64,000 nucleotides of DNA, from positions 117,589,974 through 117,653,973 of the forward strand of contig CM059188.1 in the NCBI GenBank assembly GCA_030323885.1, read 5' to 3'. Of the stretch, positions 53,106 through 63,924 are shown piece after piece; the stretch's first letter is position 1; each line of letters begins with the position of its first letter. Origin of the DNA: Branchipolynoe longqiensis (lineage: Eukaryota > Annelida > Polychaeta > Phyllodocida > Polynoidae). A program made the position numbers and the translations under genes. The notes beneath the pieces were generated by a model. It was not told where the DNA came from and did no database searches. It was given only the letters and a program-made list of their open reading frames with translations.

Positions 53106-53525
53106 AGACTGTTGGTAAACTAGTGGTGCGGCGCGCCCAGCTCGTGAATAAAGCGCCCATTTAAAGGCGCATAAGCCGCACCATCTGCGTACCGGCGTAT
53201 AATGCGGCGGCGGCGGGGCGCATTGGCCATTAACCCGGTCGTAAATCGAGCTGCTCGCCGCCCTGTCCGCCTGCCTACCGCCGGCGTGCGCCGCGGCACG
53301 CGGAAGAGAGGGCAGGGGAAGGAAGGGGTGCGATGGGGATGGAAAGGGATGGTGGAGAAGGAGGGGAGGGGATGAGAGGAGGGAGGGGAGGGGTGGAATG
53401 GCGCGGGGCGCAGCGCAGCCCGGTGACAGATGGCGCCACTGCGGGTGTGAATCGGTGCCCTTCTGCGCGTGCTGGGTGGGCGCGCCTGCACGCCGCCTGC
53501 ATTTGGCCGCGTGGTGATTCAGTGG
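53106..53525. promoter_or_regulatory. CpG-rich block (possible CpG island)
   Basis: High GC with many CG dinucleotides, for example GCGGCGGCGGCGGGGCGC near 53203 and GTGCGCCGCGGCACGCGG near 53286. Unlike the CG-rich MITEs it has no inverted ends. It could be a promoter-type island or the seed of the adjacent minisatellite. No transcript start is shown. Confidence 0.3.
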
Positions 53526-53539
53526 GCACTTGGGCTGAC

Positions 53540-54432
53540 TGGGGGGTGCGGCCCCCAGTCGGTGAGGCTGACTGGGTGGTGCAGCCCAGGTCGGTGAGGC
53601 TGACTGGGTGGTGCAGCCCGGGTGAGTGGTGGTGACTGGGGGGTGCGGCACCAGTCGGTGGGGCTGACTGGGCGGTGCAGCCCGGGTCCGTGAGGCTGAC
53701 TGGGTGGTGCAGCCCAGGTCGGTGAGGCTGACTGGGTGGTGCAGCCCGGGTGAGTGGGGGTGACTGGGGGGTGCGGCACCAGTCGGTGAGGCTGACTGGG
53801 TGGTGCAGCCCAGGTCGGTGAGGCTGACTGGGTGGTGCAGCCCGGGTCGGTGAGGCTGACTGGGTGGTGCAGCCCAGGTCGGTGAGGCTGACTGGGCGGT
53901 GCAGCCCAGGTCGGTGAGACTGACTGGGCGGTGCGGCCCAGGTCTTGAGGCTGACTGGGTGGTGCAGCCCAGGTCGGTGACGCTGACTGGGTGGTGCAGC
54001 CCGGGTGGGTGAGGCTGACTGGGGGGTGCAGCCCGGGTCCGTGAGGCTGACTGGGTGGTGCAGCCCAGGTCGGTGAGGCTGACTGGGTGGTGCAGCCCAG
54101 GTCGGTGAGGCTGACTGGGCGGTGCAGCCCAGGTCGGTGAGGCTGACTGGGCGGTGCAGCCCAGGTCGGTGAGGCTGACTGGGTGGTGCAGCCCAGGTCG
54201 GTGAGGCTGACTGGGTGGTGCAGCCCGGGTCGGTGGAGCTGACTGGGCGGTGCAGCCCGGGTCCGTGAGGCTGACTGGGGGGTGCAGCCCGGGTGAGTGG
54301 GGGTGACTGGGGGGTGCGGCACCAGTCGGTGGGGCTGACTGGGCGGTGCAGCCCGGGTCCGTGAGGCTGACTGGGCAGTGCAGCCCGGGTGAGTGGGGGT
54401 GACTGGGGAGTGCGGCACCAGTCGGTGGGGCT
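53540..54432 (-). repeat. 32-bp GC-rich minisatellite, about 28 units
   Basis: Unit GGTGAGGCTGACTGGGTGGT + GCAGCCCAGGTC. No frame of the minus strand contains a stop, so a 484-codon and a 299-codon frame overlap; three units give a 32-residue Pro-rich cycle. A variant with ACTGGGGGGTGCGGCACCAG marks a higher-order pattern. Confidence 0.92.
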
Positions 54433-54787
54433 GCTGTTAGGTATTGACCTGTCAGATGCTGACCTGTCAGATCCTGGCCTGTTACATTTGCGGCGTCCAT
54501 AATAACATACTTACTATATGTATGATATATCTCCAATATAGAGGCGGGCTGTGCATCCTATCCGAGTGGGGTGGGTTGCTTGCTGTGCGTGTTTATGGTG
54601 ATGTATAGTCATTGGTGTATCCTCCCATCGTGAGTCTGGTTAGAGTGTGATTTGCCAGACAATCGCATTATGGATAATACAGATATGGGGTGACCCCCCT
54701 CGTGTGTATAGATAGGACAGTGTGCATATAATGCCATATAGCAACCTGCCCCCCTCAAGCTGTCAGTGGGTGCAGTGTTACAGTCTC
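54433..54787. other. Spacer, nothing recognised
   Basis: Short repeats of GACCTGTCAGAT near 54446 only. Confidence 0.4.
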
Positions 54788-57136
54788 ATCTAAAGATGCA
54801 GTAGTCTGATGGTAGGGATGTTCTGTCATTTTCTTAGATGAATATAGTCGGTTGATTGTCATAATCTACCTTACTTTAGTTTGAAGTAACTTTGATTTTA
54901 TATGACTAACTTCAGAGATATTTGAAGTGTAAACATGCAGACATAATGTTGCCATGCTTGTCAAAACTGATCCCATGGGTTTCAACAATAACGGGTTCTT
55001 TTAAATTGACATAGTATGGCCTTCTATGTAGCAACAAATACTTAATAAGTGCACTAGTATCTAAGGTGGATATGTAGAAGAAGGTAGAGAAGTGTTTTGG
55101 TTTAGTAAATTTGATCATTTTATCGGCATATGCAACTTTAAATTGACTTAGTATTCTCTAGAGAAGTGTTTTGGTTTAGTCAATTTGATGTTTTTATCGG
55201 GCTATGCAACTTTATATTGACTTAGTATTCTCTAGAGAAGTGTTTTGGTTTAGTCAATTTGATGTTTTTATCGGCATATGCAACTTTAAATTGACTTAGT
55301 ATTCTCTAGAGAAGTGTTTTGGTTTACTCAATTTGATGTTTTTATCGGGCTATGCAACTTTATATTGACTTAGTATTCTCTAGAGAAGTGTTTTGGTTTA
55401 CTCAATTTGATGTTTTTATCGGCATATGCAACTTTATATTGACTTAGTATTCTCTAGAGAAGTGTTTTGGTTTACTCAATTTGATGTTTTTATCGGCATA
55501 TGCAACTTTAAATTGACTTAGTATTCTCTAGAGAAGTGTTTTGCTTTAGTCAATTTGATGTTTTTATCGGCATATGCAACTTTAAATTGACTTAGTATTC
55601 TCTAGAGAAGTGTTTTGCTTTAGTCAATTTGATGTTTTTATCGGCATATGCAACTTTAAATTGACTTAGTATTCTCTAGAGAAGTGTTTTGGTTTACTCA
55701 ATTTGATGTTTTTATCGGCATATGCAACTTTAAATTGACTTAGTATTCTCTAGAGAAGTGTTTTGCTTTAGTCAATTTGATGTTTTTATCGGCATATGCA
55801 ACTTTAAATTGACTTAGTATTCTCTAGAGAAGTGTTTTGCTTTAGTCAATTTGATGTTTTTATCGGCATATGCAACTTTAAATTGACTTAGTATTCTCTA
55901 GAGAAGTGTTTTGGTTTACTCAATTTGATGTTTTTATCGGCATATGCAACTTTAAATTGACTTAGTATTCTCTAGAGAAGTGTTTTGTTTTAGTCAATTT
56001 GATGTTTTTATCGGCATATGCAACTTTAAATTGACTTAGTATTCTCTAGAGAAGTGTTTTGGTTTACTCAATTTGATGTTTTTATCGGGCTATGCAACTT
56101 TATATTGACTTAGTATTCTCTAGAGAAGTGTTTTGGTTTAGTCAATTTGATGTTTTTATCGGCATATGCAACTTTAAATTGACTTAGTATTCTCTAGAGA
56201 AGTGTTTTGCTTTAGTCAATTTGATGTTTTTATCGGCATATGCAACTTTATATTGACTTAGTATTCTCTAGAGAAGTGTTTTGGTTTACTCAATTTGATG
56301 TTTTTATCGGCATATGCAACTTTAAATTGACTTAGTATTCTCTAGAGAAGTGTTTTGGTTTAGTCAATTTGATGTTTTTATCGGCATATGCAACTTTAAA
56401 TTGACTTAGTATTCTCTAGAGAAGTGTTTTTTATTTAGTCAATTTGATGTTTTTATCGGGCTATGCAACTTTATATTGACTTAGTATTCTCTAGAGAAGT
56501 GTTTTGGTTTAGTCAATTTGATGTTTTTATCGGCATATGCAACTTTATATTGACTTAGTATTCTCTAGAGAAGTGTTTTGGTTTACTCAATTTGATGTTT
56601 TTATCGGCATATGCAACTTTAAATTGACTTAGTATTCTCTAGAGAAGTGTTTTGGTTTACTCAATTTGATGTTTTTATCGGCATATGCAACTTTATATTG
56701 ACTTAGTATTCTCTAGAGAAGTGTTTTTTATTTAGTCAATTTGATGTTTTTATCGGCATATGCAACTTTAAATTGACTTAGTATTCTCTAGAGAAGTGTT
56801 TTTTATTTACTCAATTTGATGTTTTTATCGGCATATGCAACTTTATATTGACTTAGTATTCTCTAGAGAAGTGTTTTGGTTTACTCAATTTGATGTTTTT
56901 ATCGGCATATGCAACTTTAAATTGATTTAGTATTCTCTAGAGAAGTGTTTTGCTTTAGTCAATTAGGTGTTTTTATCGGCATATGCAACTTTAAATTGAT
57001 TTAGTATTCTCTAGAGAAGTGTTTTGCTTTAGTCAATTTGATGTTTTTATTGGCATATGCAACTTTAAATTGATTTAGTATTCTCTAGAGAAGTGTTTTG
57101 CTTTAGTCAATTAGGTGTTTTTATCGAGCTATGCAA
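54788..57136 (+). mobile_element. TTAA fold-back element expanded by a 73-74-bp array
   Basis: The left end is degraded (CTAAAGATGCAGTAGTCTGA), body words GGTTGATTGTCATAATCTAC and AATAAGTGCACTAGTATCTA are conserved, and the right end is GAGCTATGCAACTTAAAA. The array lies within the right arm. Confidence 0.75.
55126..57136 (+). repeat. 73-74-bp tandem array, about 27 units
   Basis: Unit: GACTTAGTATTCTCTAGAGA + AGTGTTTTGGTTTAGTCAAT + TTGATGTTTTTATCGGCATA + TGCAACTTTAAATT. Variants (GGTTTACTC, GCTTTAGTC, TTATTTAGTC, CGGGCTATG) recur in runs, suggesting unequal exchange. The unit is the terminal part of the fold-back right arm. Confidence 0.93.
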
Positions 57137-57339
57137 CTTAAAAATAACCTTGTATTCTCTTCTATGCAACTGTTAATCCTTAATATGTGAACCTGTATCT
57201 AAGTATGATGTGGCTGATAAACACTAATTGCGTGTTTTTATTAAATATTATGTTTGAGTATGACATACATTTTACTGTCTTTTGAAATATCTGGTAGTTT
57301 CTCGATAAAACAGTCTGGCCGAATAAATTCCTCTCACTT

Positions 57340-57412
57340 TCCGCCATGATTATATAGTTAGTGGCCTTCACTGCCGACATGGCATTAAATCACCATCAAT
57401 CAATCAAGGGTG
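57340..57412 (+). repeat. Repeat J 3' end
   Basis: CCGCCATGATTATATAGTTA, CTGCCGACATGGCATTAAAT, then an ATCA run. Matches 12440-12500. Confidence 0.55.
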
Positions 57413-57431
57413 TGCGGCTTTAATAACCCTG

Positions 57432-57752
57432 GGGGAGCGGGACGTAGCTCAGGCAGTAGAGTGTCCACCTGTGAAGGTGTGGTTCATCCAATCGATCCTG
57501 CTCAGTGGACCCATTTGCAGTTTGGGCTATCTTCCGTTTCATCAAAGGCTGTGGTATGTGCTGTCCTCTCTGTGGGAAAGTGCATATAAAAGACCTTGCT
57601 GCTTATCGGAAAGAGTAACCTATGTGGCAGTAGCTGGTTTGCTTCAAAGAAATATGTCAGAATAACCATATGTTTGACATCCAATAGCTGATGATAAAAA
57701 TCACTGTGCTTTAGAGGTGTTGTTAAATAACACAAACTTTCCTTTCAATGAC
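57432..57752 (+). mobile_element. SINE-3 copy, full length
   Basis: tRNA-like head GGGGGAGCGGGACGTAGCTC with AGGCAGTAGAGTGTCCACCT, diverged box B (GGTTCATCCAATCG), core GGCTGTGGTATGTGCTGTCC and GTGCATATAAAAGACC, 3' end GGTGTTGTTAAATAACACAA. Confidence 0.85.
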
Positions 57753-57884
57753 CCTGGTGGCGCCTGGAGGTAGTAGTATAGTCACGTGGTCGTTAGCGCC
57801 GGCTGGCTGGAGGACTCTGAGACGAAGTGGTCTCGGCTGTCCGGTATGATAACACTGCATAATCTGTGAAAAGCATCTGAATTT

Positions 57885-58175
57885 TTATTTATTAAATTAA
57901 AATTTTGGTAAACATTTGTATTCATTTGAATACAGTAAGACATTGCTAACCGACCACCTCCACAGATTAACCACTCCCCTATATCAATCGCTTTATTTGG
58001 GTCCCAAATGGTCACTCATGCAATACCATTGTAACGATATTCTAACTCCCTAAACCGACCACCTCCCTAAATGGGCCATTTAAAGTTGGTCCGATGGTCG
58101 GTCAATTTAGAGAGGTTTTACTGTAATCCCTTTTCAGCGCCGAGGCACTCGTCTTCTGGCCACGCTTAACTTCAG
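57885..58175 (+). repeat. Dispersed repeat D, copy 2, split by a MITE
   Basis: TTTTGGTAAACATTTGTATT at 57901 and, after the insertion, TTTTCAGCGCCGAGGCACTC and GTCTTCTGGCCA. Confidence 0.65.
57935..58127. mobile_element. pogo/Tc1-like MITE nested in repeat D
   Basis: Ends ACAGTAAGACATTGCTAACC and AATTTAGAGAGGTTTTACTG, with TA at both borders. Interior CCGACCACCTCC repeats. Same family as 30792-31000, inverted order of interior words. Confidence 0.85.
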
Positions 58176-58402
58176 TCATTTACACTATTTAATTACAAGA
58201 ACAATCTTAAGCTAATAAAATATTGTTATTACATTCAGCGAATAAAGCGTTTGTGGTATATCTGGTCAGTGTATACATTCAGTGTATGCATTTTAGTGTA
58301 GGTGGTGTCTTAGTTAATTTTCTAGGGAGGAGGCCGTATAGTCTGGGTTTAGGTATGATCCAAAAGACTGGTTTTACATATCCATAGTAGGCCTATCGCA
58401 GT

Positions 58403-58455
58403 TGGACAGCATTATATGATTGATTGAGTAATGGTGATTTAACGTGATATCGGCA
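58403..58455 (-). repeat. Repeat J fragment, minus
   Basis: TGATTGATTGAGTAATGGTG, TTTAACGTGATATCGGCAG. Confidence 0.5.
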
Positions 58456-58495
58456 GCAAAAACCATATTCTGTCAAGGCTAATAGGGCACCATTA

Positions 58496-58575
58496 TCACG
58501 CTGATATAAGTGCACACTGTCACAGGTCGATGGTCATCCTGATATGAACTGGGATGTTACTAGGACGTAAAACCT
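58496..58575 (+). mobile_element. SINE-1 3' fragment
   Basis: AAGTGCACACTGTCACAGGT, CATCCTGATATGAACTGGGA, TACTAGGACGTAAAACC. Confidence 0.75.
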
Positions 58576-58740
58576 CACCCACTGATTCAGTCAGTCACTC
58601 AATCACTCAATCACTCACTCACTCACCCGCTTACTCACTCACTCACCCGCTCACTCACTCACTCACTCACTCACTCACTCTTTCTCTCATTCACCCACTC
58701 TACTCACTCACTCAATCACTCACTCCCTTACATTCTAACT
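58576..58740 (+). repeat. (CACT)n microsatellite after a SINE tail
   Basis: CACTCACTCACT repeats begin immediately after the SINE-1 A-rich end. Confidence 0.9.
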
Positions 58741-59650
58741 GATTTTCTCACCCTTTCTAACTTTCATTCACTTTCTCTCTCTTTCTACTTTTTCTCTCTC
58801 CCCTCTCTTACCCACTTACTAACTCTCTGACAAGCCCATTCATTACCACCCTTTCACCCTCATTCTCACTTACTCTCATTCACTGTCACTCAAACTCACT
58901 CATTCTCTCACACTCACTCACTCGCTCACTCTCTCGCTCACTCTCTTCCTTCACTTTTGCTGTTGCTCTCTTCACTCACTTTCGCTCTTGCTCTCTTCAC
59001 TCACTTTTGCTCTCGCTCTCTTCACTCACTTTTGCTCTCGCTCTCTTCACTCACTTTCACTCTCGCTCTCTTCCTTCACTTTTGCTCTCGCTCTCTTCCT
59101 TCACTTTTGCTCTAGCTCTCTTCCTTCACTTTTGCTCTCGCTCTCTTCACTCACTTTTGCTCTCGCTCTCTTCCTTCACTTTTGCTCTAGCTCTCTTCCT
59201 TCACTTTTGCTCTGCCTCTCTTGCCTCACTTTGCTTCCTCTCTTCCTTCACTTTTGCTCTGCCTCTCTTGCTTCACTTTCGCTCTGGCTCTCTTCACTCA
59301 CTTTCGCTCTAACTCTCTTCACTCACTTTCGCTCTCACTCTCTTCCTTCACTTTTGCTCTGGCTCTCTTCCTTCACTTTTGCTCTAGCTCTCTTCCTTCA
59401 CTTTCGCTCTCGCTCTCTTCACTCACTTTCGCTCTAGCTATCTTCCTTCAGGTTCGCTCTCGCTCTCTTCCTTCACTTTTGCTCTAGCTCGCTTCCTTCA
59501 CTTTCGCTCTAGCTCCCTTGTTTCACTTTTGCTCTTGCTCATTTCCTTCACTTTTGCTCTCGCTCTCTTCACTCACATTCGCTCTCGCTCTCTTCACTCA
59601 CTTTCGCTATCATGCACTCTCTCACTCTTCACTTACTCTCAGTCTCATTT
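58741..59650 (+). repeat. Pyrimidine-rich 25-bp tandem array
   Basis: Unit CTCTCTTCACTCACTTTTGC + TCTCG, from about 58955 to 59610, with flanking simple CT/CA-rich sequence. Because 25 is not a multiple of 3 and the unit lacks stops, all plus frames stay open (101-149 codons). Confidence 0.9.
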
Positions 59651-60305
59651 ACTCACTCTCACTCACTAACAGTAGCTCATTTTGATCGCCTTGGTTGGCA
59701 GTGATAAGTAAGACTCAGCCTGTGTACACAGGTGTTTGTTGTGTCACACCACAGTGAGTGGTACATGGCCAATAGTTTCACTCGCACAGTAAGCAATAAG
59801 TATAAATACTGCATGCTATCCAGATTATCCACCTTGTCACTATATCAGCATATCAAATAAAAAGCCGCAATAACAGCAATGGCTGCAGCAATATTATAGC
59901 TATTCGATCAGGTTTTGGAACAAAAATGATGCACATTCGCCTCATCCTTCAGTGAGAATTTTAATTGCATTTGAACTATTTCGCCACTCTTAGTTTTCGC
60001 AACTTCGCTGATTCCTAGAAACTCAATCGCTAGAGCACTGAATTTGGCAGCAATTATTTGTCTGTTCGGCTATAATTTTCACAATCATTGTGCAATATTC
60101 ACTCGCCTGATAAAGCTTCCAGTCATCTGCCATAATTGTGTCTAGGAAATAATTAATTGTTCAGTGCCATTCAGAATTGATGAGCCAGGGACATTAGTAT
60201 AATTGTTGTGCTGGATATTATGTATGGAGTGGCTCAGGTAGATGCGCTTTCAAGCTGCATGATATATTTTTGACCGAATAGGTAAGAGTGATGGCTGGCT
60301 TCCTG
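59651..60305. other. Spacer, nothing recognised
   Basis: No gene, RNA or repeat recognised. Confidence 0.4.
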
Positions 60306-60307
60306 TT

Positions 60308-60395
60308 TTTTTTTGTTTTTGTAAATATAGTTTATTCATTGAATAAAGTCTTTTGTCAGCGCCGTGGCACTGGTCTTCCAGCCATGTGACAATAC
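60308..60395 (+). repeat. Dispersed repeat D, copy 3
   Basis: GTAAATATAGTTTATTCATT, CTTTTGTCAGCGCCGTGGCA, CTGGTCTTCCAGCCATG. Confidence 0.65.
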
Positions 60396-60870
60396 AGTTA
60401 TTTACAATATATGCAGCTAGCCCAAATCAGCTGAAATAACAATATCAAACATTCAAAGACTTACATATGGTATAGTTTGACAATTCACATACAAAAATAG
60501 CAGTTATATGTTGTATTCCTACACACTTGATACATACATGTGTATTGATTAGACCTTTACATTACGGAGTGGTTAGGTACATAGTTTTCCTTCATAGGTT
60601 TGTATGCCTACTATGTTGTGAATTGCAAAACTATCATGTTGTTGGAGTTAACATTTTGAGATGGAGTGAGTGTTAGTAGAATGGTTTGTTTATTCTGTTA
60701 GATAGAGTGTGGTTAGCTTATAGGGTTATGCTTAAAAGGTTAATACCTCAGGTGTGTTTTTTGACTACATGAAGTAGTTTGAGTAAGTAGGTTGTTAGTA
60801 ATGATGGGATAAACAATGCTTGGAGGATTGTATGTTTCAGTCATTTAGTAGTCTAGTACAGACTTTATTA
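60396..60870. other. AT-rich spacer, nothing recognised
   Basis: No supported feature. Confidence 0.4.
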
Positions 60871-60877
60871 GTGTCTA

Positions 60878-61625
60878 TGTTTGTGTTTAACCTCCCACTC
60901 CTAAGTTTAACCAGCACAATAAGTGTCTGTAAGTGTATTGACATGTGTTTAACCTCCCGCTCCTAAGTACAACAAGCACAATAAGTGGCTGTAAGTGTAT
61001 TGATGTGTGTTTATCCTCTCACTCCTAAGTACAACAAGCACAATAAGTGGCTGTAAGTGTATTGATGTGTGTTTAACCTCCCACTCCTAAGTACAACAAG
61101 CACAATAAGTGGCTGTAAGTGTATTGACATATGGTTAACCTCTCACTCCTAAGATCAACCAGCACAATAAGTGGCTGTAAGTGTATTGAGATGTGTTTAG
61201 CCTCTCGCTTCTCAGTACAACCAGCACATTAAGTGCATGTATGTGTGTTGACATGTGTTTAACCTCTCGCTCCTAAGTGCAACCAGCACAATAAGTGGCT
61301 GTAAGTGTATTGAGATGTGTTTAGCCTCTCGCTTCTCAGTACAACCAGCACATTAAGTGCCTGTATGTGTGTTGACATGTGTTTAACCTTTCGCTCCTAA
61401 GTGCAACCAGCACAATAAGTGGCTGTAAGTGTATTGAGATGTGTTTAGCCTCTCGCTTCTCAGTACAACCAGCACATTAAGTGCCTGTATGTGTGTTGAC
61501 ATGTGTTTAACCTCTCGCTCCTAAGTGCAACCAGCACAATAAGTGGCTGTAAGTGTATTGAGATGTGTTTAGCCTCTCGCTTCTAAGTACAACCAGCACA
61601 ATAACTAGTTGCAAGTGTATTGGCG
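60878..61625 (+). repeat. 62-bp tandem array, about 12 units
   Basis: GTGTTTAACCTCTCGCTCCT, AAGTGCAACCAGCACAATAA and GTGGCTGTAAGTGTATTGA recur at 62-base steps (60883, 60945, 61007 ...). From 61190 two unit variants (TAAGTGGCTGTAAG and TAAGTGCCTGTATG) alternate as a 124-bp dimer. Confidence 0.92.
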
Positions 61626-61853
61626 CGCATTGGCATACTCTGAGTAGGGCGGGTGTTTTGGGTTGTGAAATGTGCCAGCCACCCACTGACATATCCCTCA
61701 AGACTCTCACACAATGACGACTAGACCATGCCTATTGAATAAAGCACTCTGCATGTACATTACTTCACACTGGATCATGTCCCATTGGGCGTGCCTGGGT
61801 GCTAAAGCGGTGCACTGACATTTTGTGTTCATTGGTGAATTTGGGTGCGCTTC

Positions 61854-62961
61854 CAGGGCCCGTGTGCATGGAGCGGTGTTAGCGAGCCAAACCGCGGTTA
61901 GGGCGGGATTTCTGGTTTAGCGCCGAAAAGTTGATATGCATGGAGCAGTGTTAGGCCTAACACCGCACGTTTAAAGTCGAAGAATGTAAACCTACCCCCT
62001 AGCAGGTTTACAGCAGTGTTAGTGTTAGGTTAGTGTCAGGATGGAGACCAAACTATTCAATGCTATCATATTTGACAGAATTAAATCCGCAATAAGTGAA
62101 GTTTCATCAAATTAACCCTAAAAACGAAGCGATATTAACGCTGCCGCCGCATTGGCGGCGATATTAATATTGTTGAATCGACAAATTTAAATTAAACAAA
62201 TCGCAGACGTCGATATCCATACTGTCGCACATCGCCGTCGCCGATACGCCAGTAACAAGGCGAGCTGGTTCCCGGTGTGTGGAGAAACCAACCGCCGCAT
62301 CGACGGCAATATATTAGGCCCAAATCTATTCAATGCTATCATATTTGACAGAATTAAATACGCAATAAGTAAAATTTAATCAAATTAACCCTAAAAACGA
62401 AGCGATATTAACGCTGCCGCCGCATTGGCGGTGATATTAATATTGTCGAATCGACGAATGTAAAGTAAACAAATCACCACCGCCGCATCGACATCGCTAT
62501 CCATACTGTCATCGCCGCCGCATCGGCGGCAATATATTAAGCCCAAATCTATTCAATGCTATCATTTAACAGAATTAAATACGCAATAAGTGAAATTTCA
62601 TCAGATTAACCCTAAAAACGAAGCGATATTAACACTGCCGCCACATTGGCGGTGATATTAATATTGTCGAATCAACGAATGCAAGCAACCCCTGCCGCCG
62701 CCGCCTCAATAACAAGCGCGCTGGTTCCCGGTGGGTAGAGAAGGCAATATATTAGGCCCAACCAGGTGCTCGCCGGCAACAGGCTCAGAGAAATTTCCAT
62801 AATGAATAAATTAATTCACATATAGCTAACACACACCGTTTAGGCCACCATGCATACGGCTTGACATAGTTCTTGACGCCGTCGATAACCGGTGATAGCT
62901 ACCCGGTGTTAGAGGGTTAACACCACACACCGCTAACACCGCTCCATGCATACGGGCCCAG
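61854..62961. mobile_element. GGCC-ended TIR element, copy 3, largest
   Basis: Inverted ends CAGGGCCCGTGTGCATGGAG and CTCCATGCATACGGGCCCAG. It holds three internal units starting near 62047, 62320 and 62545, each with AATCTATTCAATGCTATCAT, GAAGCGATATTAACGCTGCC and a GCCGCC/GGCGGC mirrored pair. Confidence 0.8.
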
Positions 62962-62964
62962 CTG

Positions 62965-63915
62965 TCTAAGCCGACATTAGATTTGGGACTGTGAGGGGTT
63001 TGTTAAAGCCATTGGTAAACTTGGATGTGCTTGCTGTTGTTTAAGCCAACACCTGATCTGGGACTGTGATGGGTTTGTTAAAGCCATGGGTGAACTTGGG
63101 TGTGCTTGTTGTTGTTTAAGCCAACACTAGATCTGAGACTGAGGGGTTTGTTAAAGCCATTGGTAAACTTGGGTATGCTTGCTGTTGTTTAAGCCAACAC
63201 TAGATCTGAGACTGTGAGGGGTTTGTTAACGCCATTGGTAAACTTGGGTGTGCTTGCTGTTGTTGAAGCCAACACCTGATCTGGGACTGTGAGGGGTTTG
63301 TTAAAGCCATTGGTAAACTTGGGTGCGCTTGTTGTTGTTTAAGCCAACACTAGATCTGAGACTGAGGGGTTTGTTAAAGCCATTGGTAAACTTGGGTGTG
63401 CTTGCTGTTGCCTAAGCCAACACTAGATCTGAGACTGTGAGGGGTTTGTTAAAGCCATTGGTAAACTTGGGTGTGCTTGCTGTTGTTTAAGCCGACACTA
63501 GATCTGGGACTGTGAGGGGTTTGTTAAAGTCATTGGTGAACTTGGGTGTGCTTGCTTTTTGTCTAAGCCGACACTAGATATGGGTCTGTGAGGGGTTCGT
63601 TAAAGCCATTGGTGAACTTGGGTGCACTTGCTTTTTGTCTAAGCTGACACTAGATTTGGGTCTGAGAGGGGTTCGTTAAAGCAATTGGTGAACTTGGGTG
63701 CACTTGCTGTTGTCTAAGCCGACACTAGATTTGGGACTGTCAGGTGTTTGTTAAACCATTGGTAAACTTGGGTGTGCTTGCTGTTGTTTAAGTTGACACC
63801 TGATCTGGGACTGTGAAGGGTTTGTTAAAGCCATCGGTGAACTTGGGTGCGCTTGTTGTTGTTTAAGCTGATACTAGATCTGGGACTGTCAGGTGTTCGT
63901 TAAAGCCACTGTGGC
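62965..63915 (+). repeat. ~75-bp tandem array, about 12 units
   Basis: TTTGTTAAAGCCATTGGTAA, ACTTGGGTGTGCTTGCTGTT and TAAGCCGACACTAGATCTGG recur at about 72-77 bases. It starts right at the end of the GGCC element. Confidence 0.9.
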
Positions 63916-63924
63916 TGCTTAACC

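Noticed and set aside
53082..54536. 484-codon minus-strand open frame (Pro/Ser-rich)
   Set aside because: It is the translation of a 32-bp minisatellite with no stop in any minus frame. Its peptide repeat simply cycles every three units, and there is no domain or splice signal.
58988..59487. Leu/Ser/Phe-rich frames resembling membrane proteins
   Set aside because: 25-bp pyrimidine-rich array; hydrophobicity follows from CTT/TCT codons.
60878..63915. CRISPR-like arrays
   Set aside because: Units are contiguous tandem repeats without unique spacers, in animal DNA.
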